The notes: generated from the letters alone by a model not told the origin. A DNA stretch of 64,000 nucleotides from Pedobacter sp. PF22-3 (GCF_026239555.1 NZ_JAPIVP010000001.1:248001-312000); one strand, 5' to 3'. Shown: positions 1 through 9,121, numbered from the stretch's first letter. Translations and numbers: made by a program.

Positions 1-520
1 TAGGTTGCGCAGTTTTGAGGTAAAGTGCGCTTGCTGCCGCAAAACCTCTGGCCGGCATTAGTAACTCGGGCTTCTGACCAACGTAAACGGCAATTTCTTC
101 CAGATTATCTAACGAAAATTTGCCTAAATCTACCTGGCCATTTTGGGCATTACCCAACTGAACACCATCGTAAAATACAGCAGTATGGTTACTGCCCATG
201 CTCCTTACATTAATGGTTTTTAAACCACCAATACCTCCGTAATCTTTTAATTGTACGCCCGCAAAATAACGTATGGCATCTGCAACCGACAGGCTGTTCA
301 AGCGTTTTAATTCCGATCCGATGAGGATTTGAACCGGAGTTGGCGATAAGTTAATCCTTGAATTTTTATATTCAGTTATTTTAACTTCCTGAAGTTGATT
401 AGCTTTTGCAGTATCTATCTGCGCAACAGAAATATTGGGCAAAAAAACACCAATACCCAATATGGATACAAAAGCAAAATAAAACCTGATGTTTAATAAA
501 ACAACTGTAATTTTAATCAT
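1..520 (-). CDS. TonB-dependent outer-membrane receptor, N-terminal part (probable cobalamin uptake)
   Basis: The gene starts with ATG at 518-520 and runs off the left edge, so about 173 codons are visible. The N-terminus is a signal peptide ending near LPNISVAQ. A plug domain follows: NQLQEVKITEY resembles a TonB-box region, then LKRLNSLSVADAIRYFAGVQ, the VRSMG motif, and VFYDGVQLGNAQNGQ. These are typical of BtuB/FepA-like plugs. A cobalamin riboswitch lies directly upstream (628-797), so the substrate is probably vitamin B12 or another corrinoid; that is inferred from the riboswitch, not from the protein. The barrel lies outside the window. No CarboxypepD_reg domain precedes the plug, unlike the SusC-type receptors common in this phylum. 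Confidence 0.85.
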   Translation of the reverse strand, partial: MIKITVVLLNIRFYFAFVSILGIGVFLPNISVAQIDTAKANQLQEVKITEYKNSRINLSPTPVQILIGSELKRLNSLSVADAIRYFAGVQLKDYGGIGGLKTINVRSMGSNHTAVFYDGVQLGNAQNGQVDLGKFSLDNLEEIAVYVGQKPELLMPARGFAAASALYLKTAQP

Positions 521-627
521 TTGATTGTGAGTTTAACCCACAGCCAACAGATAGAAAAGAAATGAAAATACGAAAAACGCAAGTACCTCACCCCTAGCTT
601 CAATCCACGAAAGCTATGAAATATAAT

Positions 628-797
628 GCTTAGGCAGGTCTTCTGACTTACTCCCGGTTTTCCGGCCTTCCCATCCCGACGTGTCGGAACAGTGGCAAAT
701 TGATTGGAAATCCGTTAAGGAGCTTACAGCTGCGGGACAGTTACAGATTTACACTGTATTCCCTTTTAATTCCGGGTGTAAAACCGGAAACCAAAAG
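628..797 (-). ncRNA. Cobalamin (AdoCbl-type) riboswitch
   Basis: Read on the minus strand the region holds the conserved cobalamin aptamer blocks in order: GGTTTCCGG, AAAAGGGAATACAGTGTAAA, CTGTAACTGTCCCGCAGCTG, GCCACTG, GGGATGGGAAGGC and finally the B12 box AGTAAGTCAGAAGACCTGCC (633-652). A -7 type element lies at 803-810, so the transcript would begin almost at the aptamer. About 108 nt separate the B12 box region from the receptor start codon at 520. Cobalamin riboswitches of this type normally repress B12 transporters when the ligand is bound. I did not model the expression platform. Confidence 0.95.
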
Positions 798-802
798 CGC
801 TG

Positions 803-810
803 CAAAAGTA
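803..810 (-). promoter_or_regulatory. -7 promoter element for the riboswitch/receptor transcript
   Basis: The minus strand reads TACTTTTG, a perfect match to the Bacteroidota -7 consensus TAnnTTTG. It sits 6-13 nt before the first conserved aptamer base. I see no clear -33 TTG at the usual 19-21 nt spacing. Confidence 0.5.
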
Positions 811-884
811 ACAAAATTAACCAACATGTAAAATGGACGATGGAAAATGGTGATTTTAACAACATCAGAACCTTTAATAAATAA

Positions 885-1133
885 GGTGATAGCTATGGTT
901 ACAGCACTGATAATTTTTATTTCGTTGATTTCAAGAATGGAATTGAGTATTTCTTAACCGCTCTAGTACAAAGCGATGAAGATGGCATATTTAACGATAA
1001 CAAATATGAATACGATACCTTTTGTTTCCCCTTTATGAAAAACCTGAGCAAAAGCATTTATGAAGTAGAATTAAACCGCAAAAAAATGCACCAACCAGAT
1101 CTGAGCAAATTTAGACTCGATTATTCCCATTGA
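885..1133 (+). pseudogene. C-terminal remnant of a serine hydrolase / class A beta-lactamase-like gene
   Basis: The frame from 885 to the TGA at 1131-1133 reads 82 residues of protein-like sequence with no start codon. It begins GDSYGYSTDNFYFVDFKNG and continues IEYFLTALVQSDEDGIFND, FMKNLSKSIYEVELNRKK and PDLSKFRLDYSH. This resembles the C-terminal end of Bacteroidota serine hydrolases of the beta-lactamase fold; that family call is from memory of the pattern. A stop (882-884) lies directly upstream in frame and the catalytic part is absent. I therefore call it a decayed remnant. It lies in the gap between the riboswitch promoter and the NtrC-like gene. Confidence 0.5.
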
Positions 1134-1244
1134 GATCAAAACCTTTCAGCCATTTTCAGGTTTATAGCGTAATATTGTATAAAAAACTATACATTAATTA
1201 AAAAATAATATATTCGCATTTCAAAATTAAAGAATACATCTCTA

Positions 1245-2651
1245 ATGGCTAAATTATTAATAATTGATGACGAACGTGCGATAAGGAGTACCTTACGCGA
1301 AATTCTGGAATATGAAAATTATGATGTTGAAGATATAGATAATGGTATCGACGGCCTCGAAATGATCAAAAAAGGCAATTTCGATTTGGTTCTTTGCGAT
1401 ATCAAGATGAATAAAATGGACGGTATGGAAGTGCTGGAGCAGGCACAGATCATTAAACCCGATTTGCCATTCATTATGATATCCGGTCATGGCACAGTTG
1501 AAACTGCCATTGAAGCTAGCAAAAAAGGAGCATTCGATTTTATTTCGAAACCACCTGATTTGAATCGCTTATTAATTACCGTACGTAATGGTTTAGACCG
1601 TGGAACTTTAGTTACCGAAACTAAAGTTTTAAAACGCAAAGCCAGTAAAACCCGTGAGATTTTAGGCGAATCGGAAAGCATTTCCAAAATTAAGGAGACC
1701 ATTGAGCGTGTTGCACCTACCGAGGCCCGTGTATTGATTACTGGTGCAAATGGTAGTGGTAAAGAGCTGGTAGCCCGTTGGTTACACGAAAAATCTAACC
1801 GTGCCGATAGCCCTTTAATTGAGGTAAACTGTGCGGCTATCCCATCAGAACTCATTGAAAGTGAGTTGTTCGGACATGAGAAAGGCTCTTTTACTTCTGC
1901 AGTTAAGCAGCGTATAGGTAAATTTGAGCTGGCTAACGGTGGAACTTTATTTTTAGATGAGATTGGAGATATGAGCCTATCTGCCCAGGCAAAAGTTTTA
2001 CGAGCTTTACAAGAGCATAAGATTTCTCGTGTGGGTGGCGAAAAGGAGATTGATGTAAATGTTCGCGTTTTAGCCGCAACCAATAAAGATTTATTGAAAG
2101 AAATTGAAGATGGTAATTTCCGTATGGACTTGTACCACCGATTAAACGTAATCAATATCCATGTTCCGCATCTAACTGAACGTACTGATGATATCCCTGT
2201 TATTGCCCAGAACTTTTTAGAAAGTATCTGCAGCGATTATGGAATGCCTGTTAAAAAAATAAATGAAGGCGGTATGTTGGCATTGCAAGCTTTACCATGG
2301 ACAGGTAATGTGCGAGAGCTGCACAACATGATTGAGCGTTTGATTATTTTAAGCGATAAGGTAATTACCGAAAACGATGTACGTGCCTTTGCTAATCCGG
2401 GAGGTGGTACAAACATTGGTGCTTCAACCAGTACACAAATTGCTAATGCAGGAGGAGGCGCCAGCCTGGCTTCTTCTTTCGATTCGTTCAATAATTTCCA
2501 GGATTACAAAGATTATGCAGAACGCGAATTCATCAAATTTAAGCTGGAAAAAAACAACTGGAACGTATCAAAAACAGCTGATGAAATTGATATTCAAAGA
2601 AGTCACTTATATAGTAAAATAGAGAAATTTGGCTTGAAGAGAGCAGAATAA
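1245..2651 (+). CDS. Sigma-54-dependent response regulator, NtrC family
   Basis: The 468-residue protein has the standard three-part layout. Residues 1-120 form a receiver domain with D8/D9, the phospho-acceptor D52 in LVLCDIKM, and K102. Residues about 140-370 form an AAA+ ATPase domain with Walker A GANGSGKE (167-174), the sigma-54 contact loop as GSFTSA (214-219) and Walker B GTLFLDEIGDM. The C-terminus carries a Fis-type helix-turn-helix (WNVSKTADEIDIQRSHLYSKI). It should activate transcription at sigma-54 promoters when phosphorylated. The contact loop departs from the usual GAFTGA. No histidine kinase gene is adjacent, so the partner is unknown. A Gly/Ala/Ser-rich linker precedes the DNA-binding domain. 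A terminator follows at 2670-2718. Confidence 0.93.
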   Translation: MAKLLIIDDERAIRSTLREILEYENYDVEDIDNGIDGLEMIKKGNFDLVLCDIKMNKMDGMEVLEQAQIIKPDLPFIMISGHGTVETAIEASKKGAFDFISKPPDLNRLLITVRNGLDRGTLVTETKVLKRKASKTREILGESESISKIKETIERVAPTEARVLITGANGSGKELVARWLHEKSNRADSPLIEVNCAAIPSELIESELFGHEKGSFTSAVKQRIGKFELANGGTLFLDEIGDMSLSAQAKVLRALQEHKISRVGGEKEIDVNVRVLAATNKDLLKEIEDGNFRMDLYHRLNVINIHVPHLTERTDDIPVIAQNFLESICSDYGMPVKKINEGGMLALQALPWTGNVRELHNMIERLIILSDKVITENDVRAFANPGGGTNIGASTSTQIANAGGGASLASSFDSFNNFQDYKDYAEREFIKFKLEKNNWNVSKTADEIDIQRSHLYSKIEKFGLKRAE

Positions 2652-2669
2652 GAAAAGTTGAAAAGTTTG

Positions 2670-2718
2670 AAGGTTGGAATGTTTGAAGGTTCTCCTGACA
2701 ATATTCCAACCTTTTTTT
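2670..2718 (+). terminator. Terminator after the NtrC-like gene
   Basis: An 11-bp perfect stem, AAGGTTGGAAT (2670-2680) with ATTCCAACCTT (2703-2713), is followed by a T run. The spacer and flanks are made of repeated words such as GTTTGAAGGTT and AAAGTTGAA. Confidence 0.75.
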
Positions 2719-2854
2719 AAATTGAAAGGTTTAAAGTTGAATGTTAAAAGAGCAAAATGCCAAATTAAAAAGCTAGCCTGGAATTTTGAAACGTTAAAAT
2801 CTTCTTTAGCACTGAACTTTACAACATTTCAACTTTTGAATATTAAAACCTCCC

Positions 2855-4645
2855 TCAACCCATATAATCATTCTGCCTCATCAGCAAAGCCCTGTATTTG
2901 TTAAAAATTGCCGTTTTAGAAACAAAGCCTAAATATTGATTCTTTGTGGTTAGCACAGGCAAAATCCATACATTATCCTGCTCCATTTTTTCTAACACTG
3001 ATTTCAGATCATCATTTTCAGTGATAACATTTGGTGCTGTTTGTACCAGGTAAGAGGCTTTCAAATTTTCCTTATCAGGATGATTAACCATTTCATTAAA
3101 TAGCTCTTCGATGTAAATTATACCTTTAAAATCTCCAATTCCATCAGTAACAGCAATTACATTCTTGTGCGACTGCATAATTTCATTCATTTTCAACGAA
3201 ATTAAATCATTCATCTGCAACTGCGGATAGCTTTTTTCGATCAGATATTTTAGCTTCATCTGGTTCAAAACGGTAGTATCCTTATCTTCATGCGACAATA
3301 ACTCGCCCTTATCTGCAAGTGCCTTGGTATAAATTGAATGTTTTTGCGAACTGCGGTTAATGGCGTAAGAAATGGCCGTTGTAATCATCAATGGTACCAT
3401 TAAAATATATCCACCCGTAATTTCGGCAATCAAAAAAATACCTGTTAAAGGGGCATGCATAATCGAACCTAATGCCGAGGCCATACCAGCTACAATAAAG
3501 TTTGATACGTTTAACTGTGCTAGCCCGGATAGGTTTACTGTATAAGCAAAGATAAACCCAATTAAACCGCCCATAATTAAACTGGGCGCAAATGTACCAC
3601 CGTTACCACCAGCGCCTAACGTAACCAGGGTGGCGATGGATTTCATAAAAATGGTTACGACGGTAAAAAGTACAACCACAGCCGAAATTGAACTATAATC
3701 AGCGAAGATACTATTGTTAATAACCGTCTGATAATCACCTTTTAATAAACCTTTTATGGTAATGTACCCCTCGCCATATAAAGTTGGAAATAGAAACACC
3801 AGAGCACCCAACAATAAACCGCCTACGATAACCTTAGTGTAAGGATGTTTTATTTTATAGAATAGTCCCTTTACGGCATAGTTCGCTTTTGTAAAATAAA
3901 TAGAAAACAAACCAATAAAGCAGGCTAATATTACATAGTAGAATAAAGCATTAACCTTCCATCCTTCTGTAACCAAAAAGAAAAGTTGTTGCGTATAAAA
4001 TAATCTGGCCACCACGGCCGCAGTCGCCGCGGATAATAAAAGTGGGATAAATGCAGGAATGGTAAACTCTGGCAATAAAATTTCGATCGCAAAAACAATC
4101 CCAGCCACAGGACTATTAAAAGCCCCTGCAATACCTGCTGCTGCACCACAAGCTACCAACATGGTAATTTCGCGATAAGATAAGCCCAGTAAACGACCAA
4201 GATTTGAGCCTATTGCCGATCCACTGGTTACAATAGGTGCTTCCAAACCTGTTGAACCGCCAAAACCAACTGTAACCGCTGCAGTAATAATCTGCGAGTA
4301 AATATTATGTGCTTCTACCTTACTCGATTTTTTTGAAATGGCATAAAGCAAAGGGGTTAAACCTGTTTCGAATTTTGTTTTACGGATAAAGTATTTAATA
4401 TACAAAACCGTTAACAAAATACCGATCATCGGAAATATAAAGTACAGGTAGTATTTATATTTCCAGTGCCAGTCTGATTGAAGAAATTCTTCGATATGGT
4501 GGGTTAAACTTTTTAGAACAGCTGCAGCCAATCCGGCTAAAATCCCAACAATTACGGCAAGGATAACTAAGAAATTACGGTTTGATATTTTAGATTTACG
4601 GTATTGGTTAATCTTATCAAGGTAATTTACAAATCTGATGTACAT
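2855..4645 (-). CDS. ClC-family chloride channel/transporter with C-terminal CBS domains
   Basis: The 596-residue protein has many membrane segments and a cytoplasmic tail. The ClC signatures are present: GFGGSTGLEAPIVTSGSAIG (residues 128-147), with E135 at the place of the external gating glutamate of GREGP, FNSPVAGIVFAIE (176-188), and GNGGTFAP (347-354). Residues about 450-590 look like a pair of CBS domains, which usually bind adenine nucleotides and control gating. At the proton-glutamate site (E203 in the E. coli exchanger) this protein has I189, and the GSGIP loop is replaced by ETGLT. This makes a channel or uncoupled transporter more likely than a 2:1 exchanger; that is inference. 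It converges with the NtrC-like gene. Confidence 0.92.
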   Translation of the reverse strand: MYIRFVNYLDKINQYRKSKISNRNFLVILAVIVGILAGLAAAVLKSLTHHIEEFLQSDWHWKYKYYLYFIFPMIGILLTVLYIKYFIRKTKFETGLTPLLYAISKKSSKVEAHNIYSQIITAAVTVGFGGSTGLEAPIVTSGSAIGSNLGRLLGLSYREITMLVACGAAAGIAGAFNSPVAGIVFAIEILLPEFTIPAFIPLLLSAATAAVVARLFYTQQLFFLVTEGWKVNALFYYVILACFIGLFSIYFTKANYAVKGLFYKIKHPYTKVIVGGLLLGALVFLFPTLYGEGYITIKGLLKGDYQTVINNSIFADYSSISAVVVLFTVVTIFMKSIATLVTLGAGGNGGTFAPSLIMGGLIGFIFAYTVNLSGLAQLNVSNFIVAGMASALGSIMHAPLTGIFLIAEITGGYILMVPLMITTAISYAINRSSQKHSIYTKALADKGELLSHEDKDTTVLNQMKLKYLIEKSYPQLQMNDLISLKMNEIMQSHKNVIAVTDGIGDFKGIIYIEELFNEMVNHPDKENLKASYLVQTAPNVITENDDLKSVLEKMEQDNVWILPVLTTKNQYLGFVSKTAIFNKYRALLMRQNDYMG

Positions 4646-4721
4646 TCTATTGCTTTTTAAATAGAGGGAGGATGCACAAAAGTAAGAAAAACAAAAACAG
4701 AAGCCAATTTAAAGACCTCTT

Positions 4722-5444
4722 TTATGCATCAAATTTATCCAATAGTTTAATTAAGGTTGCAAAATCTTTTGGATAAGGAGCATCAATCACAATATCTTGA
4801 TCATCTAATCCTTTAAAAACCAAATGTCTGGCATGTAATGCGAAACGTTTCATAATAGGTTGCTCCTCTTCGCCTTTGGTTAATTTATAACCTCTCTTAA
4901 TTGAAGAAAGAAAAACCGGTTTCCCTTTATACATATCATCACCAACAATGGCTGCCCTTTGTGTGGCCAGGTGAATGCGGATTTGGTGCATACGTCCTGT
5001 AATGGGCTTACATTCTACCAAAGTATAGTGTTTATAGTATTTTAACGAGTCGAAAATAGTTTCTGCTCTTTTACCTTCTGCCCTATCAATAGTTACATTT
5101 TTATTGCCATCGTTCAAAATCGGGAGATCAACCGTTAACTGGTCAAAAATAACGTGCCCATCTACCACCGCATGATAGGTTTTATTTACCTTTCTTCTCT
5201 CGAATTGCATAGAGGCATGGCGATAACCTTCCGGATTTTTAGCAATAATTAAAGCGCCAGAAGTTTCTTTATCCAATCGGTGACAAACCTGTGCATCATC
5301 GCTATATTGTTTAGCTAAACGCAACACATTGGTCTCTCCTGATCCCCCACGTTCATCAAGTGAGGCTAAAAACGGAGGTTTATTGATCACAATAAAATCG
5401 TTGTCTTCGAAAAGAATAAGGTCTTTAAAATTTGGAAACTTCAA
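4722..5444 (-). CDS. RluA-family pseudouridine synthase
   Basis: The 240-residue protein carries the RluA/RluD catalytic signature HRLDKETSGALIIAKN with the nucleophilic aspartate at D58, and the later GRMHQIRIHLA motif. It lacks an N-terminal S4 domain, so it is of the short RluA type acting on an rRNA or tRNA uridine; the exact target cannot be read from sequence. The only start that keeps the N-terminus KFPNFKDLILFEDNDF is TTG at 5442-5444. An in-frame stop lies 15 nt upstream and no ATG is available in between. Confidence 0.9.
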   Translation of the reverse strand: MKFPNFKDLILFEDNDFIVINKPPFLASLDERGGSGETNVLRLAKQYSDDAQVCHRLDKETSGALIIAKNPEGYRHASMQFERRKVNKTYHAVVDGHVIFDQLTVDLPILNDGNKNVTIDRAEGKRAETIFDSLKYYKHYTLVECKPITGRMHQIRIHLATQRAAIVGDDMYKGKPVFLSSIKRGYKLTKGEEEQPIMKRFALHARHLVFKGLDDQDIVIDAPYPKDFATLIKLLDKFDA

Positions 5445-5610
5445 ACTGTGTAGTAATTAATGAAGCACAAAAGTACGATTTTATTTTTTCTTACAATTGA
5501 CGTTACCCTTAATTTATTCATCTTACCAGCACGGTTTATGGTCCTTTCAACTGAAGTGCAGCGAAATAGATAAATCTGAACACCAAATTTCTCTACAGCA
5601 GTCTATAAAA

Positions 5611-5647
5611 AACAAAAAAGCCGCCCTGATGTTGATCAGAACGGCTT
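5611..5647 (-). terminator. Terminator after the OmpR-type regulator
   Basis: On the minus strand AAGCCG...CGGCTT forms the base of a GC-rich stem (AAGCCGTTCTGAT with ATCAGGGCGGCTT, a few mismatches) followed by TTTTTTG. It lies about 22 nt past the stop of the response regulator gene at 5669. Confidence 0.8.
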
Positions 5648-5668
5648 AACACCTTTAGATTTTATAAT

Positions 5669-6358
5669 TTAAGAAAGCTCAAACTTATAACCTACCCCTT
5701 TTACAGTTGAAACATAAGTTTCGCCCAACTTTTCTCTCAATTTACGGATATGTACATCAATTGTCCTGTTGGTTACCACGACAGAATCTTCCCAGATATT
5801 TTTCAGGATCGATTCGCGGGTGTACACTTTTCCAGGTTTTGATGCCAATAAGTATAAAAGTTCAAACTCTTTTTTAGCCAATACCACTTTGTTACCGCCT
5901 TGAAAAACCAAATAAGCTTCACGGTCGATTACTAAATCGCCAATTTCCAATTTGTTTTCAGATACTTCTTCCGTACCAGTATTTCTTCTTAAAATCGCAT
6001 TAATACGGCTAACTAAAGCACGTGGTTTAATCGGTTTTGCGATATAATCATCAGCACCTACATTAAAACCTGCAATTTCTGAATACTCTTCACTTCTGGC
6101 GGTTAAGAAAACCATAAATGTATTCTTAAATTCAGGTATTGCGCGCATTAAACGACAAGCCTCAATTCCATCCATTTTAGGCATCATAATATCCAAAATA
6201 ATCAAATCCGGATGTACCTTTTTCGCAACAGTAATTCCTTCCTGGCCATTGGTAGCTGTAAAAACCTGATAACCTTCTTTTTTAAGATTATATTCAATTA
6301 GCTCCAGAATATCTGGTTCATCATCAACAATTAATATTTTCTGACCTGCGTTGTTCAT
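5669..6358 (-). CDS. OmpR/PhoB-family response regulator
   Basis: I place the start at the ATG at 6356-6358 (MNNAGQKILIVDDE), giving 229 residues. A 13-residue longer frame begins at 6397, but the extra part has no family resemblance and contains a promoter-like TACTTTCG (6375-6382). The receiver domain has D12/D13, phospho-acceptor D56 in LIILDIMMPKMDG, and K108. The C-terminal winged-helix domain shows ELLYLLASKPGKVYTRESIL and NRTIDVHIRKLREKLG, typical of OmpR/PhoB. No histidine kinase gene is next to it, so it is an orphan in this window. The hairpin at 5611-5647 ends its transcript. Confidence 0.93.
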   Translation of the reverse strand: MNNAGQKILIVDDEPDILELIEYNLKKEGYQVFTATNGQEGITVAKKVHPDLIILDIMMPKMDGIEACRLMRAIPEFKNTFMVFLTARSEEYSEIAGFNVGADDYIAKPIKPRALVSRINAILRRNTGTEEVSENKLEIGDLVIDREAYLVFQGGNKVVLAKKEFELLYLLASKPGKVYTRESILKNIWEDSVVVTNRTIDVHIRKLREKLGETYVSTVKGVGYKFELS

Positions 6359-6461
6359 AGTTAAATATTTGTTACGAAAGTAGTGTCTATGATGCAATAT
6401 TTAGTTAAGTCTAAGTTAAGAAATTGTTAATTACTTAAATTAGTTTAACATGGAATTAGTT

Positions 6462-7574
6462 TTAACGTAACGTTTTGGCTAAAAATGCATCTAGCTCATC
6501 ACCACGTAGGTTTTTAGCCACTATTTTTCCGGCAGGATCAACCAGATATGAAGTTGGTATAGCTTGTACCTGGTATTTTTTTACCGTTTCGCCATTAAAA
6601 TCCTTTAATTCCGAAACATGTGTCCATGCTAAACCATCTGCTTTCACCGCACCTAACCATGCAGCCTTATCCGTATCTAGTGAAATACCAATGATATCAA
6701 AGTTCTTATTTTTATACTTATCGTATACCTTAACCACATTAGGGTTTTCCTGACGGCAAGGCTGGCACCATGATGCCCAAAAGTCAATCAATACGTATTT
6801 CCCTTTATAATCTGATAAACTTACGGCCTTGTTATCTGCTGTATTAATGGTAAATGCCGGAGCAATCTGCCCAACCTGAACCGCTTTTAAAAGTGCCATT
6901 TGTTTTACAAAGGCATCAACTGTGGCATTACCTTTAATTTCTTGTTTAACCTCATCGGCAAATTGCACCAATTCAGCTTCAAATTCTTGCGGACTTAAAG
7001 TATTCATAGCATAGAAACTGGCTAGCGTACCTTTATTATCTTTCGCAAATTTTATAATCTGTGTATTTAATTGATTGATATATGATTCGTACTGAGGTTT
7101 CATTGATTCTAACACAGCTGCCCTGTTTTGAGGTTGTGTAGCCACTTTTGCTTCAAAATCTGCCTGTAATTTTTCTACCTGTTTGGCGAAATTGTTTCTA
7201 ATGGCATTTAGTTCGGATAATTTTTCGACTTCATTTGCCCCTGAAATCTTGTAAGACATATTTTTATCGGCCAAATCAGCTTCTAATTTAATTTCATCGC
7301 CATTTTTTGCAATTAACATAAACTCATGATTACCTACTGATACCCTAAAGAAATCAACAGACGGCGTTTTACGAATGAATTTAAATTCGCCTTTTTCGGA
7401 TAAATTGGTTGAATCGACTGCAACCATATTGCTATTTTGCATGCCGTACAAAAACACTTTCTTCTCCTTACCTGGATTTAGAAAAGTTCCGTCAATAGTA
7501 AAGCTATCTTTAGATTTGCATGCAGTGAAAGCAATCGCGATCAGCATGATCAGGCTCAATTGTTTTAATCTCAT
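6462..7574 (-). CDS. TlpA-like disulfide reductase lipoprotein with DUF4369-type N-terminal domain
   Basis: The 370-residue protein begins with a lipoprotein signal peptide (lipobox AFTAC, Cys19). Residues about 24-120 resemble the DUF4369 domain often found before thioredoxin folds in Bacteroidota, and a helical segment follows (about 120-225). The C-terminal thioredoxin-like domain has the active site WCQPC (269-273) and the cis-proline loop QAIPTSY. It should act in the periplasm as a thiol-disulfide oxidoreductase. Its ATG overlaps the gatB stop by one base (TAATG), so the two are probably co-transcribed and translationally coupled. Confidence 0.9.
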   Translation of the reverse strand: MRLKQLSLIMLIAIAFTACKSKDSFTIDGTFLNPGKEKKVFLYGMQNSNMVAVDSTNLSEKGEFKFIRKTPSVDFFRVSVGNHEFMLIAKNGDEIKLEADLADKNMSYKISGANEVEKLSELNAIRNNFAKQVEKLQADFEAKVATQPQNRAAVLESMKPQYESYINQLNTQIIKFAKDNKGTLASFYAMNTLSPQEFEAELVQFADEVKQEIKGNATVDAFVKQMALLKAVQVGQIAPAFTINTADNKAVSLSDYKGKYVLIDFWASWCQPCRQENPNVVKVYDKYKNKNFDIIGISLDTDKAAWLGAVKADGLAWTHVSELKDFNGETVKKYQVQAIPTSYLVDPAGKIVAKNLRGDELDAFLAKTLR

Positions 7575-9037
7575 TATTTCAGTTTTTCAAGTATTAATTC
7601 ATTTAATTTTTTAGCATCGGCTTTTCCTTTGGCCAGTTTCATTACATCGCCAACAAACAAACCTAAAACGCCCTTTTTGCCTTTCTTGTACGCTTCAACC
7701 TGTTGTGGATATTTATTTAACACTTCATCAATAAAACTACTTAATTCATTTCCGTTTTCAGAAATCAATAAGTTTAGTGATTGTGCCAAATCGATAACTT
7801 TAGCATCATTTGCCAATTCAACAGCGGGTAATAATTGCTGTATCGCTATTTGCTGCGTAATTTTTTTATTATCAACCAGGTTAACAGCTTCTGCCAATTG
7901 TGCTGGGTTAACTTTGAAATCGGATATCGTAATTCCTTTTTCATTTAAAACAGCTCTGATCGGGCCGATTAACCAATTAATTAAGCTTTTTTTATTGTTA
8001 ACAGTTGACCGGGCCGTATTAAAATAGTTTAACAAGCCTAAATCTTCAGCAAAAAGTGCTGCATCTGCTTTACTGATTCCATAATCAGCAACCATTTGCT
8101 GCGTAATTTCATTTGGTAAGGCCGGCATTAAAGATTTAATTTCTGCTAACCAATCGTTAGAAATATGAATGGGTTGGAGGTCTGGATCCGAAAAATAACG
8201 GTAATCATTAGCCTCTTCCTTAGTACGCATTGGAGAAGTGGTTCCTTTATCAGCATCAAAGTTTAAAGTGCTCTGGATAATTTTTCCGCCATTACTAATC
8301 ACTTCAATCTGGCGGCCAAATTCGAAATCCATTGCCCTACGCACGTTACGCATCGAGTTTAGGTTTTTCACTTCACAGCGGGTACCAAATTCAGCAGTGC
8401 CTTTCTGACGTATAGAAATATTGGCATCACAACGTAAACTGCCTTCTTCCATATTGCCGTCACTAACATTTAAATGCCTTACCAGTTTCCTGATTTCACT
8501 TAATAAAACAGAAGCTTCTTCGGAACTACGGATATCAGGCTCGGTAACAATCTCAATTAGCGGTACACCTGCACGGTTCAAATCAACCAAAGAATAATTA
8601 TCATCCTGATCATGAATGCTTTTTCCGGCATCTTCTTCCAGGTGAATGCGATTGATTCCAACCTTCTTCTTCGTGCCATCTGCCAATTCAAGTTCTAAAA
8701 AACCATTTACACAGATGGGTTGATTATCCTGGGTAATCTGGTATCCTTTTGGCAAGTCGGCATAAAAATAATTTTTCCTGTCGAAATGATTGATCTGGTT
8801 GATGGTACAATTTAAAGCTAAACCGATACGGATAGCTTTTGACACTACTTCTTTGTTTAACTTGGGTAAAGCCCCAGGCAATGCCAACGAAACAGTAGAT
8901 ATATTTTGATTAGGTAAAGCCCCAAATGATGCACTATCAGCAGAAAATATTTTCGTATTTGTATTTAACTGAACGTGGATTTCTAATCCAGAAACGAGTT
9001 CGAAATCAGTTTGTGGGCTTGTTTCTTGTAAAGGCAT
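7574..9037 (-). CDS. gatB: Aspartyl/glutamyl-tRNA amidotransferase subunit B
   Basis: The 487-residue protein has the full GatB length and motifs: GLEIHVQLNTNTKIFS near the start, SLALPGALPKLN, RKNYFYADLPKGYQITQ, and the C-terminal YqeY-like tail. With GatA and GatC it converts misacylated Glu-tRNA(Gln) or Asp-tRNA(Asn) to the amide form. gatA and gatC are not in this window, as is common in Bacteroidota, where the subunits are scattered. The downstream tlpA-like gene overlaps its stop by one base. A -7 element TATATTTG lies on the minus strand at 9123-9130, about 85 nt upstream of the ATG. Confidence 0.97.
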   Translation of the reverse strand: MPLQETSPQTDFELVSGLEIHVQLNTNTKIFSADSASFGALPNQNISTVSLALPGALPKLNKEVVSKAIRIGLALNCTINQINHFDRKNYFYADLPKGYQITQDNQPICVNGFLELELADGTKKKVGINRIHLEEDAGKSIHDQDDNYSLVDLNRAGVPLIEIVTEPDIRSSEEASVLLSEIRKLVRHLNVSDGNMEEGSLRCDANISIRQKGTAEFGTRCEVKNLNSMRNVRRAMDFEFGRQIEVISNGGKIIQSTLNFDADKGTTSPMRTKEEANDYRYFSDPDLQPIHISNDWLAEIKSLMPALPNEITQQMVADYGISKADAALFAEDLGLLNYFNTARSTVNNKKSLINWLIGPIRAVLNEKGITISDFKVNPAQLAEAVNLVDNKKITQQIAIQQLLPAVELANDAKVIDLAQSLNLLISENGNELSSFIDEVLNKYPQQVEAYKKGKKGVLGLFVGDVMKLAKGKADAKKLNELILEKLK

Positions 9038-9121
9038 TTAAGGCTTCCTATTGTTATAAGTTTTATTAACCAAGGTTTTATAGCTTAATAAAGATTCAAT
9101 CTATGGTTAAATATTAATGTG

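Noticed and set aside
681..884. 67-codon frame on the plus strand
   Set aside because: It lies on the antisense strand of the cobalamin riboswitch and its residues follow the aptamer, not a protein family.
1487..2155. 222-codon minus-strand frame
   Set aside because: It is a shadow of the NtrC-like gene, with low-complexity Ser/Lys composition and no motif.
2674..2904. 76-codon plus-strand frame
   Set aside because: It covers the terminator and word-repeat tail after the NtrC-like gene and then the antisense of the ClC gene.
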